This document shows, piece by piece, positions 16,439 to 25,559 of a stretch of DNA of 64,000 nt. The translations under genes and the position numbers were made by a program. Below the pieces are notes generated by a model. The model was given only the letters and a program-made list of their open reading frames with translations. It made no database searches and was not told the DNA's origin. Source of the stretch: UBA1724 sp051884615 (GTDB lineage: Bacteria > Verrucomicrobiota > Lentisphaeria > Oligosphaerales > Oligosphaeraceae); NCBI GenBank assembly GCA_051884615.1, contig JBJEVT010000034.1, positions 1-64,000 on the forward strand. The letters run 5' to 3'. Each line of letters starts with the position of its first letter. Positions within the stretch are counted from its first letter, which is position 1.

Positions 16439-19000
16439 ATGCTGGGCTCCCTGATCTATACCTCGTCAAGAAATGGCCTCTTCCCCGGGAACACCGGATT
16501 CTCCACGGTGGCTTGCAACCGGGAGATGGATTTGGCGACCCGTCAGAAGTTGGAGCAGCTCAGCGGATATGCTCCCCTCTATCCTCATTTCGACCCCCGC
16601 AGCGCCCAGAATCCGGAGAACTTCAGCCACCGGGTGGTGACCATCGCAGGGAGGCCGGTTCATGTCTTGAGCCGTATCTGCTTCAACGGCATGGACTACA
16701 CCCAGCGCTCCAACAAGCTGGCCTCCCATCTGGCCCTCTCCGAGGAGGAACTGGCCCGCTTTGCGGGAGGCCCCGGGGAACTGCTCCTGGACAAGACTCT
16801 CTTCAAGGAGGCCAGCTGGTCCATCCAGCCGGAGTATCAGCCCTATCCCCAGCCCAAGGAGGCGAAGCAGCCCCCCGCCAACTGCCAGAGCTGGCAGACG
16901 ATCGCCGGGGACGCCGGATGGGCGGGGGCCGTGCTGGAGCGCATCCTCCAGGCCCCCCAGAAGACCTTCTACTTCGTCTTCGCGCCGGAGAAGCACGCCT
17001 TCAATCTGCCCCTGCTGCGGGAGATGCTCCGTCTGGCACCTCCTCCTCTGCGCTGGAAACTGACCTTCAGCACCTATTTCACGGAGAGTGTCACGGGCTG
17101 CGAATGTCGTCTCCGCTTCTGCACCCCCGACTCTCCCATCCTGGCGCTGGCCAAGGGACGCCCCGAGAGCAACGAGATCCTGGACTTGCGGGAAAAGCTT
17201 CCTCCTGCCCAAGGGGGGGACTATGTGGTGTTTGCCCGGACGGGGAAGTGCCCCCAGGCTGCTTCCGCCCCCCTCTCCCCGGTCGCCCCCGGCGCCAGGT
17301 TGCGGACGCCTCCTTCGCCTGCCCCCTACGCCTCCCGGCCGATGGCTCCCCTGCCGCCTCCGCCCTCCCTGCCGTATTCTCCACCCGCCATGGGCGGCGG
17401 GGCCCCCATGATGGCGGCCAATGGGGTGAAGTATTCCTATTGTCTGGTGCTTGTTCTGCTTTTCCTGTTCACTCTGGGCCTGTATTGGCGAGAGCGGAGC
17501 GAGCGGATCCAGCGGGAGAGGGAAATCCAGGAAAAGGATGTGATGATCCAGGAACTCTGGACGGCCAAGTTGGAAACCTTGCGACCGTTGGAGGAGGTGG
17601 TGAACTGGAGGGGCATGCCCATGCGTTTTGTGGCCCTCTGCGAGCGGTATGCCTGGTCGCTGGCCCAGGGAAAGAAGCAGGAGGAGGGGAGCAGGGAGTC
17701 AGGGGCGGAGCAAAAGCCCGGGAAAGCGGAGAAGAGCAGCAAGAGCGCCGAGATGGGGGAGAAGTGCGCCCAGGTGGCAAAGGGCATCCTGAACAACATC
17801 CGGCGGGAGCATCCGGGCAAGGAGGGGGAGAGGGCGTACGAGGAAATCGACGATCTGGCCAAAGGACTGGAGGAGAAGGGGGAATACTGCTTCGTGCTCA
17901 AAGCGGAGGAGGACGCTCCCGTCTCCTATGAAATCGAATCCGTGGAATGGAACAGGAACACCTTGGATCGCCAGAAAACCGTTGTGAACATCGGCAACCG
18001 GGGGAGCATTCACATGGAAATGGATGGGCGCTTCCTCTTCTTGCGTCTCCAGAAACCTGTGATCTCCATGTCCGCGGCCCTGAAGGAGCCGGGGGGGGAG
18101 AACGGGCTGGCCGCTCCCCAGGAGGAACCCTGGGAGGGGCTGAAGAGAACGCTGGAGGACGGCAGACTGGCCCTTTCCCTGAAGGAGGGGAACAGAAAAG
18201 TGAGGATTTGCTTCTATGCCAGGAAATCCAACCTCCCGACACCTGCCGACCCATCCCCGGGCGACCAGAAAACCGCGGTTCCTGCGGCGGAGACCAGTGG
18301 CGAATGGCGCCTGGTCGGATATGCGCTTCGGGAGAATGAGGGGAAAGAAAGCCCCGTGGCTGTGGTGTCCTGGAAGAGTCCGCAAGGAGGAGCCCTCCCC
18401 GCAGGGGAGATCTCGGTGGAGGCGTGGGCCGGGGCGACCGTGGAGAGGCAGATGGACAACACGGTGGAAATCCGGATTCCCTGCTTTGGGGAGGAATGGA
18501 AGAAATTGTGCGAGAAGGAGAGAGATGCATGGGAGGAGTTCCGCGGAAGGGACTTCGCTCCCTGGGTCAAAGAGTTCCAGGCGCATCTGGAGGAGGAGTT
18601 CTTCCCAAGAGCCCGGAAAGGGCCTTCGAGGGACGAGTCGCTGGAGGAAGAAGATTTGGAGAGCCGTCCCGAGGTGAAGGAACAGAAAAGGTTGAATGTC
18701 CTGCGGGAGCGCATCTGGCGGGAGGTTCCTTTGGGGAGGCTGATGAATCTGAAGGACAACATGGGGTTGCCCATCCCCGAAGGGCTGGTGATTCTCGCCA
18801 AGGAGGAGGGATTGAGTTGTCAGAAGATCCAGGAGAGGCGGCTGGATGGCCATTTGCCCAAGGGAGAGCAATGCTTGAGGGAGTGGGAGGAGGAGCCGGA
18901 GAAGCGGAAAACTTCCCTGGAGGGGGAATGGAAGGGAAAATTGACCCTTTGTCTCCCCAATGGCGAGAAGTTTGCATTTCAGGGATTTGTCAAGGAGTAG
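16439..19000 (+). CDS. GAP1-like GTPase-associated membrane protein
   Basis: 853 residues, ten bases after the GTPase gene, with AGGAG upstream. The N-terminus (YTSSRNGLFPGNTGFSTVACN) and residues 1-270 match my memory of the GAP1-N2 domain, the partner of DO-GTPases. Residues 273-320 are Pro-rich; 334-350 form one TM helix (CLVLVLLFLFTLGLYW) followed by a basic coiled-coil (RERSERIQREREIQEKD). Residues 360-853 are charged and partly beta-rich with no domain I recognise. The GAP1 link comes from family knowledge, not a search. The topology is ambiguous: residues after the TM are basic, which favours a cytosolic C-terminus. Confidence 0.65.
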   Translation: MLGSLIYTSSRNGLFPGNTGFSTVACNREMDLATRQKLEQLSGYAPLYPHFDPRSAQNPENFSHRVVTIAGRPVHVLSRICFNGMDYTQRSNKLASHLALSEEELARFAGGPGELLLDKTLFKEASWSIQPEYQPYPQPKEAKQPPANCQSWQTIAGDAGWAGAVLERILQAPQKTFYFVFAPEKHAFNLPLLREMLRLAPPPLRWKLTFSTYFTESVTGCECRLRFCTPDSPILALAKGRPESNEILDLREKLPPAQGGDYVVFARTGKCPQAASAPLSPVAPGARLRTPPSPAPYASRPMAPLPPPPSLPYSPPAMGGGAPMMAANGVKYSYCLVLVLLFLFTLGLYWRERSERIQREREIQEKDVMIQELWTAKLETLRPLEEVVNWRGMPMRFVALCERYAWSLAQGKKQEEGSRESGAEQKPGKAEKSSKSAEMGEKCAQVAKGILNNIRREHPGKEGERAYEEIDDLAKGLEEKGEYCFVLKAEEDAPVSYEIESVEWNRNTLDRQKTVVNIGNRGSIHMEMDGRFLFLRLQKPVISMSAALKEPGGENGLAAPQEEPWEGLKRTLEDGRLALSLKEGNRKVRICFYARKSNLPTPADPSPGDQKTAVPAAETSGEWRLVGYALRENEGKESPVAVVSWKSPQGGALPAGEISVEAWAGATVERQMDNTVEIRIPCFGEEWKKLCEKERDAWEEFRGRDFAPWVKEFQAHLEEEFFPRARKGPSRDESLEEEDLESRPEVKEQKRLNVLRERIWREVPLGRLMNLKDNMGLPIPEGLVILAKEEGLSCQKIQERRLDGHLPKGEQCLREWEEEPEKRKTSLEGEWKGKLTLCLPNGEKFAFQGFVKE

Positions 19001-19003
19001 AGA

Positions 19004-22000
19004 ATGAACAAGATTCGGTCGGTCATCTCCCGTTTGGAGGCCTTCTTCGCCAGGGAGAATTGGTCCAATTCCCCCACGTTCCAGAGGTTGCTGGGGGACT
19101 ACAACCAGGTGTGCGAGGAGCTGAACCAGCGTCTCGGGAAATGCGAGGCCCTGTTGGCGTCCGGCAAGAAGGCGGAGGCCCTGCTGTCGGCAGAAAAATC
19201 CCCCTCCTTGTTTGAGGTGGTGCCTCCCCTCCAGGGACCGGGGATTCTCAAATTCCTCGAGGTCTGCAATGGCTACCAGCTCCCCCCGCCCCGGGTGCTG
19301 AAGACCTCGGTCTTCCAGAGCCTGCTGGAGGTGCAGAACGAACCCGCCACCCTGGAGGAATGGATCGGCATCTTCCGGAGCATGAGCCGAAGCGGGGCTA
19401 GCGAGGAGAAGCTCATCGTCCTGCGGAGAATCACGGCGTTGCAGCCCAACGATCCGGAGTGGGCCAATCAACTGCGGCATGCCGAGGTGGCCTTCATCCC
19501 CGGGTTGATCGGGGAGGCCAAGCAGGATATTCAAAACGGCAACTGGGACGCCCTGGCGGAGAAGGAGGAGATGTTCGCCTCTCCCACCTGGCGGGCCTCC
19601 GTTCCGGATGTGGTCGTGGAGAAGGTCCGCCGGACGCTGGAGGAGGTGCGGAACCGGGAGTTTGGCGTCCAGGCGGAGCAGATTCTCCAGGAATTGGAGG
19701 CTTCTTTGGCCGCGGATAGCTTCCCGGATTTCATGCAGGCTGCCGACCATTGGCAGATTCTCTGCGAGCTGGACCGCTATCTGCCCAGCGAAGAGGAAAG
19801 TCTCCGCTTTTCCCGGGTGGAGGACCATTTCGCCGAGCAGAAGGCGGAGGCCGTGGAGGAACAGGCTTTCAACAGCGCCGTCATGCGAATGCGTTTCTTC
19901 ATGGAGTCCCCCGAAGAACATTCCTACGAGGAGACGATGGAGAACTACCGCCCCCTGATGGAATTGGGACGCCCCGTCCCCGAGGATATTCAGGAGTTTG
20001 TCCGGGAGGTGGGGAAGAAGTGGCGACGCCAGAAGGTGAAGGCCACCTTTCTGACCATCCTGGTGCTGGGGCTCCTGGCGGTCGGCGGCGCCGGGGGAGG
20101 GTTCTTCTGGTATCTGAAGGAGCAGCGGATCCAGCAGCTGGAGACGGCGGTGGAGCGGAAGGATGTGGCTCTGGCGGAGGAGCAGGGAAAAAAACTGGCC
20201 GCCCCCTGGTGGAGGCTTCTCAAGAAGGACAAGCAGAGGATTCTGGCCCTGGAGGGGGAGCTGGAGGAACTGGCGCGGCAGGAGGAGGAGTTCCTCCAGG
20301 ACCTGGAGAATTGGCGGGGGACCTATGTCACGGAGGAGATGGTGGAGACGGGGGAGACGGGGGAGGGGGAACTGGAGGATCTTGCCTCGTTGGCGGAGAC
20401 GAAGGAGAGTCGGCGAAAGCTATCGGAAGTGAAGGAGGAAGCGAAGGAATTTCGGGAGAATTTGAGGGGGGAGCGCACCCGGGAGATGCGGACGACGCTG
20501 GATGCTCTCGCGAATTTGGAGCAGCAGTTCGACGCTTTGGCCCAGGCGGCCGCCTGGGAGGAGATGAACGACCTTCTGCGGGAAGTGTCGTCCCTCCAGG
20601 CCCAGGCCCGGGGCATCACGTTCTACGACGAGGCATGCATGGATGACGAGGATCGGGAACGCCTGGATTTCATGTGGTGGAAGATAAGAAAGCATCTCGT
20701 TCAGTATAAAGCAATTATGGATAAGCTGGTGGAGATTCGCAAGCTCCTGGCGGACGAGAAGGCCCTGGAGGCCCAGCAGTGGCCCGACCTCTTTTGGGAG
20801 ATCTCGGCCTGGCTGGAGGATTACGACAACCAGGAGAAGCAGGAGCGGGATCTGCCCTGGGAATGCAAGAAACGGCAGCCTGGACTGGTGGAGGCCAGCA
20901 TCCTGCAGGATCAGGTGGACACCATGAAACGCTCCTACATGGGGAAGAGGCGGGCCTGGGTTTTGCGGGAGGGTCTCCACGCCCTGGAGGATCTTTCCAA
21001 GAAATTCCAGGAGGGATTGGCGGCGGGAGATTGGGAGGCGACCTGGAAGACCCTGGCGGAGTATAAGATGCGCTACGAGGCTCTCAAGGAGCAGAGTCAC
21101 CGTCGGGGGACCAGTTCCGAGGAGGGGGCGGCCTGGAGGACCTTTGACAAGTTGCAGAATCCCGGAGACATGGAGAAGGAGTGGGAGAGCCAGAAGAAAT
21201 TGGAGGAGTTCATGCTGACCTTCCAGGAGGGGCTCTCCAATCTCGCCGTCCCGGAGGTCCGCCAGAAATTCCTCCAGATGCTGGAGAAGGGGCAGGCGGA
21301 TTTCGGGGAGGCGGGAAAGATGTTGTCCACTCTTGCCTATCAGCTGAAGTCCCTGGGGACGATGACGGACTGGCGGACCGGCGCCCTGGATTTGAGCGAT
21401 CCCCCCACGGAAAAGAGCGTGAAATGCTTCGTGGATCTTTGGCGCTATGTGAATTGGAAGCAGCAGGAGAAACGGCTTTTTGAGGAGGCGAGAAACGAAG
21501 TGTTCTCCCTGGCGGACCTCTACAAGGAGCGGGCCCGGCACATGGGGTATTTCGGCTTCCAGGATGCCAAGGGGGAACTCCATGAATGGATCTTCGGCAA
21601 GGTGGAACTGGCCTTTCTGAACCAACATGCCTCCTCCCGGAAGGACAAGATGAGATTCTCCATTGGAAACTGCGAGTTCTCCATCCAGGACCAGAACGTG
21701 GAGGTGATACACAAGAGAACGGACGGACGCTCGGAGCAGAAATACTATTTCCAGTGCACCTTCCCCGGCCCGCAGAAGAAGGAGAACGGCACCGTGGAGC
21801 GCACAAAGTTCACCAAGAAATACATTGCCCGGAGGGATCTGGAGGAGGCGGGCGTTCCCTTGGATCCCTCGGAATTGGCGGAGTCACTGCAGAAGTTGGA
21901 AAAGACTTTCCTCTCCCCAGGATTTGTAGAGCTCCTGCTGGATCAGCAGCGCCCTCCTCGCATCTGGATGGATCTTCGATGCCACTATGCCGCCGCGCTT

Positions 22001-22633
22001 CTGGAACCCTGGTATGTTGTGGCGCAGCATGGGAGGAGGAGCAAGGCGGGGCAGGAGAACCTCAAAGAGCCCATGGCCGCCGTCTTTGCCCTGCCGGAAC
22101 TGGAGAAGGAGTGGCAGACGGTGGAGGAAATGAGGGAGAAGATGGATACGCTTCTGGGTCTCCTTGCTACCGCCAGTTATGGTGACAAGTTCTCCTTGGT
22201 GGATGATCTTGTCCGGAAGCGATTCCTGGAAATAAATTTTCTCCCCTTGAAGCGGATCGCCGGAAGCCTGAACGCCTACTATGCCCTGCAGAAAAAAATC
22301 AACGCCTGCCATTTCTCCTGCGTGGGCGTCGCCTGGGGACAGCGGGAAAAACTCACCCTGAATCCTCAAGTCAAGGAGAGTGACGGAGAAGTGTGGGCTC
22401 TGCTGCCTCCCCCCCGGGGAACCCGCCGTGTGGGCACCCTGCGGAAGGGAAAGGTGGTGTTGGACGCGGATTTCTGGAATGCCTACTCCGACGATGTGGT
22501 CCTGCTGGTGACTCCGGGGGACCAGGTGGATTCCGCCAAATGGGCCCGGGAGTTCCAGGAGGAACTATCGGCTCTGGGGGGAAGTGTGCCTTGTCTCCCC
22601 TCTTTCTTTCCTGTCAATGCTAGCGTGAGGTAG
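19004..22633 (+). CDS. Large coiled-coil, single-TM protein of the GTPase operon
   Basis: 1209 residues, three bases after the GAP1-like gene, with AAGGAG overlapping that gene's stop. Residues 1-346 are helical and end in the basic KKWRRQKVK. Residues 347-370 form one TM helix (TFLTILVLGLLAVGGAGGGFFWYL). Residues 371-800 are mostly long, Glu/Lys/Arg/Leu-rich helices with high coiled-coil character. The last ~400 residues are more mixed, including a QKYYFQCTFPGP segment that looks beta-rich. Positive-inside suggests N-in/C-out. I recognise no family; it is probably a structural or sensing subunit that joins the cytosolic and exported parts of the system. Confidence 0.75.
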   Translation: MNKIRSVISRLEAFFARENWSNSPTFQRLLGDYNQVCEELNQRLGKCEALLASGKKAEALLSAEKSPSLFEVVPPLQGPGILKFLEVCNGYQLPPPRVLKTSVFQSLLEVQNEPATLEEWIGIFRSMSRSGASEEKLIVLRRITALQPNDPEWANQLRHAEVAFIPGLIGEAKQDIQNGNWDALAEKEEMFASPTWRASVPDVVVEKVRRTLEEVRNREFGVQAEQILQELEASLAADSFPDFMQAADHWQILCELDRYLPSEEESLRFSRVEDHFAEQKAEAVEEQAFNSAVMRMRFFMESPEEHSYEETMENYRPLMELGRPVPEDIQEFVREVGKKWRRQKVKATFLTILVLGLLAVGGAGGGFFWYLKEQRIQQLETAVERKDVALAEEQGKKLAAPWWRLLKKDKQRILALEGELEELARQEEEFLQDLENWRGTYVTEEMVETGETGEGELEDLASLAETKESRRKLSEVKEEAKEFRENLRGERTREMRTTLDALANLEQQFDALAQAAAWEEMNDLLREVSSLQAQARGITFYDEACMDDEDRERLDFMWWKIRKHLVQYKAIMDKLVEIRKLLADEKALEAQQWPDLFWEISAWLEDYDNQEKQERDLPWECKKRQPGLVEASILQDQVDTMKRSYMGKRRAWVLREGLHALEDLSKKFQEGLAAGDWEATWKTLAEYKMRYEALKEQSHRRGTSSEEGAAWRTFDKLQNPGDMEKEWESQKKLEEFMLTFQEGLSNLAVPEVRQKFLQMLEKGQADFGEAGKMLSTLAYQLKSLGTMTDWRTGALDLSDPPTEKSVKCFVDLWRYVNWKQQEKRLFEEARNEVFSLADLYKERARHMGYFGFQDAKGELHEWIFGKVELAFLNQHASSRKDKMRFSIGNCEFSIQDQNVEVIHKRTDGRSEQKYYFQCTFPGPQKKENGTVERTKFTKKYIARRDLEEAGVPLDPSELAESLQKLEKTFLSPGFVELLLDQQRPPRIWMDLRCHYAAALLEPWYVVAQHGRRSKAGQENLKEPMAAVFALPELEKEWQTVEEMREKMDTLLGLLATASYGDKFSLVDDLVRKRFLEINFLPLKRIAGSLNAYYALQKKINACHFSCVGVAWGQREKLTLNPQVKESDGEVWALLPPPRGTRRVGTLRKGKVVLDADFWNAYSDDVVLLVTPGDQVDSAKWAREFQEELSALGGSVPCLPSFFPVNASVR

Positions 22634-22637
22634 AATC

Positions 22638-23882
22638 ATGTTTTACTATGTGCAGAGCCGGGGGAAGGTGCTTGGCCCCTACACCTCGGGACAGATCAAG
22701 GACCTGATGCTTCAGGGACACTTCGACGCCTCCCTGCAGGTCTCCGCAGACCGCCGGATCTGGGTCTCTCCCCAGGAAGTGGCGGAGTTCCGGGAGTGGG
22801 TCCTGCGCCATCCTTTGCCGGCGGCTCCTTCTTCTTCCGAGGGAAAAACAACGAATCCACTCCACCTCGGGCTCTTTGGCGCAAAGCTCCAGAAGGGGAT
22901 GAAAATCAAACTCCTCCTGGGGAGCGTGGCGTTGCTCCTCCTCTTCTTCGGTTTCCTGGCCTCCCAGGGCTCCCCGGAGGATCCGGCAATCTTCACCGGG
23001 GAAGGGAAAGGCGATGATTGGCCGTGCTACGAGAAGGTGAAGTCGGCCATCGCCCTGGTGGTCATGGTGGTGGAGAATCGGGAGGAGGGGGAGATGGCGG
23101 AGTTCCCCATCGGGACGGCTTTCGCCGTCTCCCCGGATACCTTCGTCACCAATGCACATGTGGCGGAGGGATTTACGACATCTCATTTTGCCTGGAGCGT
23201 TGTGGCGAACGACCTGGCCCAGGAGGCGGAAAGGCAAAATATGTCGATGGAGGAGTTTCTCGGTGGTGTTGACTGGGATGGTGTGGAGGCGTTTGTGAGG
23301 GAGTTCTCCCAGGTGTGCCGCGTCGTCCGAGTGGAACTCCGGATGAACGGCACCGGGGAGGTGTTTCCCGTCTCCCGGGTCATGGTCCATCCGAACTACA
23401 TTGACGAGGAGCAGAAGGGGCTCTACGATGTGGCCAAGATGACGATCCGGGGACGGGTCGCCACCTACTTCCAGGTGGCGAACAAGCAGGAGCTCCATGC
23501 CCTCCACGAGGGACAGAGCATCGCCTCCGCCGGCTTCCCCACGGAAGGAACAGGCCTGAATCTGGATGTGAACCATCCCGTCGCCTCCTTTGCTGACGGA
23601 AAGATCCGAAGGATGACCAATTTCGGGGGCGCCGACGGGGGAAAGGAGAACAACCGTCTGATTGACCATTCCATCCCTGCGGCGGGAGGCGCCTCCGGCA
23701 GCCCCATCTTCGACCGCAAGGGCCATGTGGTGGCCGTGCTCTGGGGAGTGGCGTTCGCAGGACGCCTCAATGGAGAACGCATCGCCTCCGGATCCTTGAA
23801 TAATTTTTCCGTCCGCATTGACCAGACGGAAGCCATCCTCCCCCAGGATATGATGCCCCTGGAACAGTGGGTGAGAAAATAG
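22638..23882 (+). CDS. GYF - TM - trypsin-like serine protease
   Basis: 414 residues, four bases after the coiled-coil gene. Residues 1-55 are a second GYF_2 domain (YYVQSRGKVLGPYTSGQI). A basic stretch (KLQKGMKIK) precedes a TM helix at 92-108, so the GYF domain should be cytosolic and the rest exported. Residues 130-414 are a trypsin/HtrA-like protease with the full triad: His174 in TNAHV, Asp264 in LYDVAK and Ser353 in GGASGSP. No PDZ domain follows. Pairing a cytosolic adaptor with an exported active protease in a GTPase operon is the key oddity of the system. Confidence 0.85.
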   Translation: MFYYVQSRGKVLGPYTSGQIKDLMLQGHFDASLQVSADRRIWVSPQEVAEFREWVLRHPLPAAPSSSEGKTTNPLHLGLFGAKLQKGMKIKLLLGSVALLLLFFGFLASQGSPEDPAIFTGEGKGDDWPCYEKVKSAIALVVMVVENREEGEMAEFPIGTAFAVSPDTFVTNAHVAEGFTTSHFAWSVVANDLAQEAERQNMSMEEFLGGVDWDGVEAFVREFSQVCRVVRVELRMNGTGEVFPVSRVMVHPNYIDEEQKGLYDVAKMTIRGRVATYFQVANKQELHALHEGQSIASAGFPTEGTGLNLDVNHPVASFADGKIRRMTNFGGADGGKENNRLIDHSIPAAGGASGSPIFDRKGHVVAVLWGVAFAGRLNGERIASGSLNNFSVRIDQTEAILPQDMMPLEQWVRK

Positions 23883-23966
23883 CCACTACCCCACCCTGGA
23901 GGGAAGAGGGAGAGAATCTCCCGCCGGAGGGGAAAAAGACTCCGGGGCGTGGCAGGCTCTGCTCCT

Positions 23967-24058
23967 CTGTGGTCGACTTGCGCCGGCTTGGCGTTTTCGT
24001 GCCCGACCTGTTTCCAATCTCCGTGTTCTTCGTGTGTGTCGCCGGCGCTTCTGTTCCG
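23967..24058 (-). repeat. Degenerate intergenic CACACGGAG-type repeat
   Basis: On the minus strand this contains GCGCCGGCGACACACACG, AACACGGAG and CACAGAGGAG. It is related to the 61-bp units at 53357-53478 (shared GCGCC-GCG-C-CACACG-AG). This class of repeat often yields spurious NTEHTE-type reading frames. It fills the gap between the convergent protease and ATPase genes. Confidence 0.5.
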
Positions 24059-24064
24059 CGAGTG

Positions 24065-25300
24065 CTATAGCATGGTAGCAGGGATGACGAGAACATTTTC
24101 CGTCAGGTGGCACACGGTGGGATACAGATTGAGCAAAGCCCCCGTGCCGACCTGCATTCCGGAAGGGGCAAGTTTCCCAAATTGTCGGACATCTGCTTTG
24201 TCGAGTCGAGCGCTTTTTTTGATTTCAATGGGATACAGTGTATTGTTTTCCTGCAGGATGATATCAATCTCGCTAGGGTTGCGCTCCTTGGTTCTGAAGT
24301 AGAAAATAGAGGGGATCTGACCTTTTTCTGAATAACTTTTAAGGATTTCAGAAACGCACCAGGTTTCCAGGAAATGACCGGAAGCCGCTCCTGAGGCGAG
24401 GGCTTCGGGGGTATTCCAATCGGTCAGGAACGCCATGAGTCCCGTGTCCAGGAAATACATCTTGGGGGTGGAAACGGTTTCGGAGGAACGGTTGTTTTTG
24501 TATGGATGGAGAAGAGTCGCGATATTGGAGGTCTCCAAAATACTCATATATCGCTTTGCCGTGGGAACACTGATCCCTGTGTCCCTGGCGAGATCAGAGT
24601 AGTTGAGCATCTGCCCGGATCGTGCCGCCGCCGCTTTGAGAAAGCCGTGGAATACCCCAAGATCGGCGACTTGGGCTAGTTTGCGCACATCCCTCTCCAG
24701 GTAGGTCTGAAGATAGGACTGAAAAAAGATGCTCCACCGTTTCTCCGGGTTCCTGGCACAACGGAGTTCCGGGAACGAGCCAAGCCATATTTCCCGAAAG
24801 AGCTCCTGGGGAGTCATTTCGGGCATTCCTTTGTCGCAGAAGCGTTCAGGCAAAAAAGGAATGGAAGGGACGCCCACAATTTCCCGGTGTGAAAAACCGA
24901 AAAGATTGAAGATGCCAATACGTCCTGCCAAAGATTCAGAGACCCCCTCCATTAGGTCGAAGTTCTCCGAACCGGTCAACCAATACATCCCGTTCGCCTT
25001 CTCGGGATCGGTGGTTCGCACGTTATCCACGATCTCCTTGAGGTAGGGAAACAATGTGGGCACATGCTGGATTTCATCAATGATGACAGGAGGTGGGTTG
25101 TCGGCAAGGAAAAGCCGGGGATCTCGCTCCGCTTTGTTTCGCTGGTCCAGGGCGTCCAGGGAAACAAAGCGTCTTCGGGAAGAGGCGATTTTCCGGAGAA
25201 ATGTGGTTTTTCCTACTTGTCTGGCCCCCGTGAGAAGCAAAACGGAAAAGAAGTCGTTTGCCTCCAGAAAGGCCTTTTCCAATTCTCTCTTCACAAACAT
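24065..25300 (-). CDS. AAA ATPase with DUF4143 C-terminal domain
   Basis: 411 residues. The start was chosen for GGAGG seven bases upstream. Walker A GARQVGKTT and Walker B PVIIDEIQHVP are intact. The sensor region WLTGSENFDLM and the winged-helix segment (DLARDTGISVPTAKRYMSIL) follow, then the DUF4143 domain ending with SEIDIILQENNTLYPIEIKKS. That end looks like the restriction-endonuclease-fold part of this archaeal/bacterial ATPase family. Role unknown; members are often mobile and narrowly distributed. Codon use is clearly more AT-rich than its neighbours, and near-direct repeats flank it, so recent acquisition is likely. Confidence 0.85.
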   Translation of the reverse strand: MFVKRELEKAFLEANDFFSVLLLTGARQVGKTTFLRKIASSRRRFVSLDALDQRNKAERDPRLFLADNPPPVIIDEIQHVPTLFPYLKEIVDNVRTTDPEKANGMYWLTGSENFDLMEGVSESLAGRIGIFNLFGFSHREIVGVPSIPFLPERFCDKGMPEMTPQELFREIWLGSFPELRCARNPEKRWSIFFQSYLQTYLERDVRKLAQVADLGVFHGFLKAAAARSGQMLNYSDLARDTGISVPTAKRYMSILETSNIATLLHPYKNNRSSETVSTPKMYFLDTGLMAFLTDWNTPEALASGAASGHFLETWCVSEILKSYSEKGQIPSIFYFRTKERNPSEIDIILQENNTLYPIEIKKSARLDKADVRQFGKLAPSGMQVGTGALLNLYPTVCHLTENVLVIPATML

Positions 25301-25543
25301 TCTGATATCCTCCAATTTAACACGCTTCTTTAAGATAATGCATTTTTCCCCGGTGGCCACGGAAGGTCTTTTGGGAGGAATCGTTTTGAATCAGGAAAGG
25401 AAGGGAGAGGTTCCGTCAGAGTCCCGGGGAGTTCTTTTCCCCGTTTCTCGCAAGGAGGGGGGGGAGATTCCGCCTTCGGTGGTTGCTCCCCCTCCTGTCC
25501 ATCGTTTTGCCACCCCTTCCGGGGCGTCGGCGTCATGTTTCCT

Positions 25544-25559
25544 TTCGTGTGTGTGTCGC
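25544..25559 (+). repeat. TTCGTGTGTGTGTCGC, right flank of the ATPase gene
   Basis: Nearly the same sequence (TTCGTGTGTGTCGC) is at 24029-24042, in direct orientation on the other side of the ATPase gene. A shorter TTCGTGTGTC is at 13916-13925, just before the GTPase operon. The remaining 25301-25543 gap is poor in recognisable signals. Confidence 0.5.
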
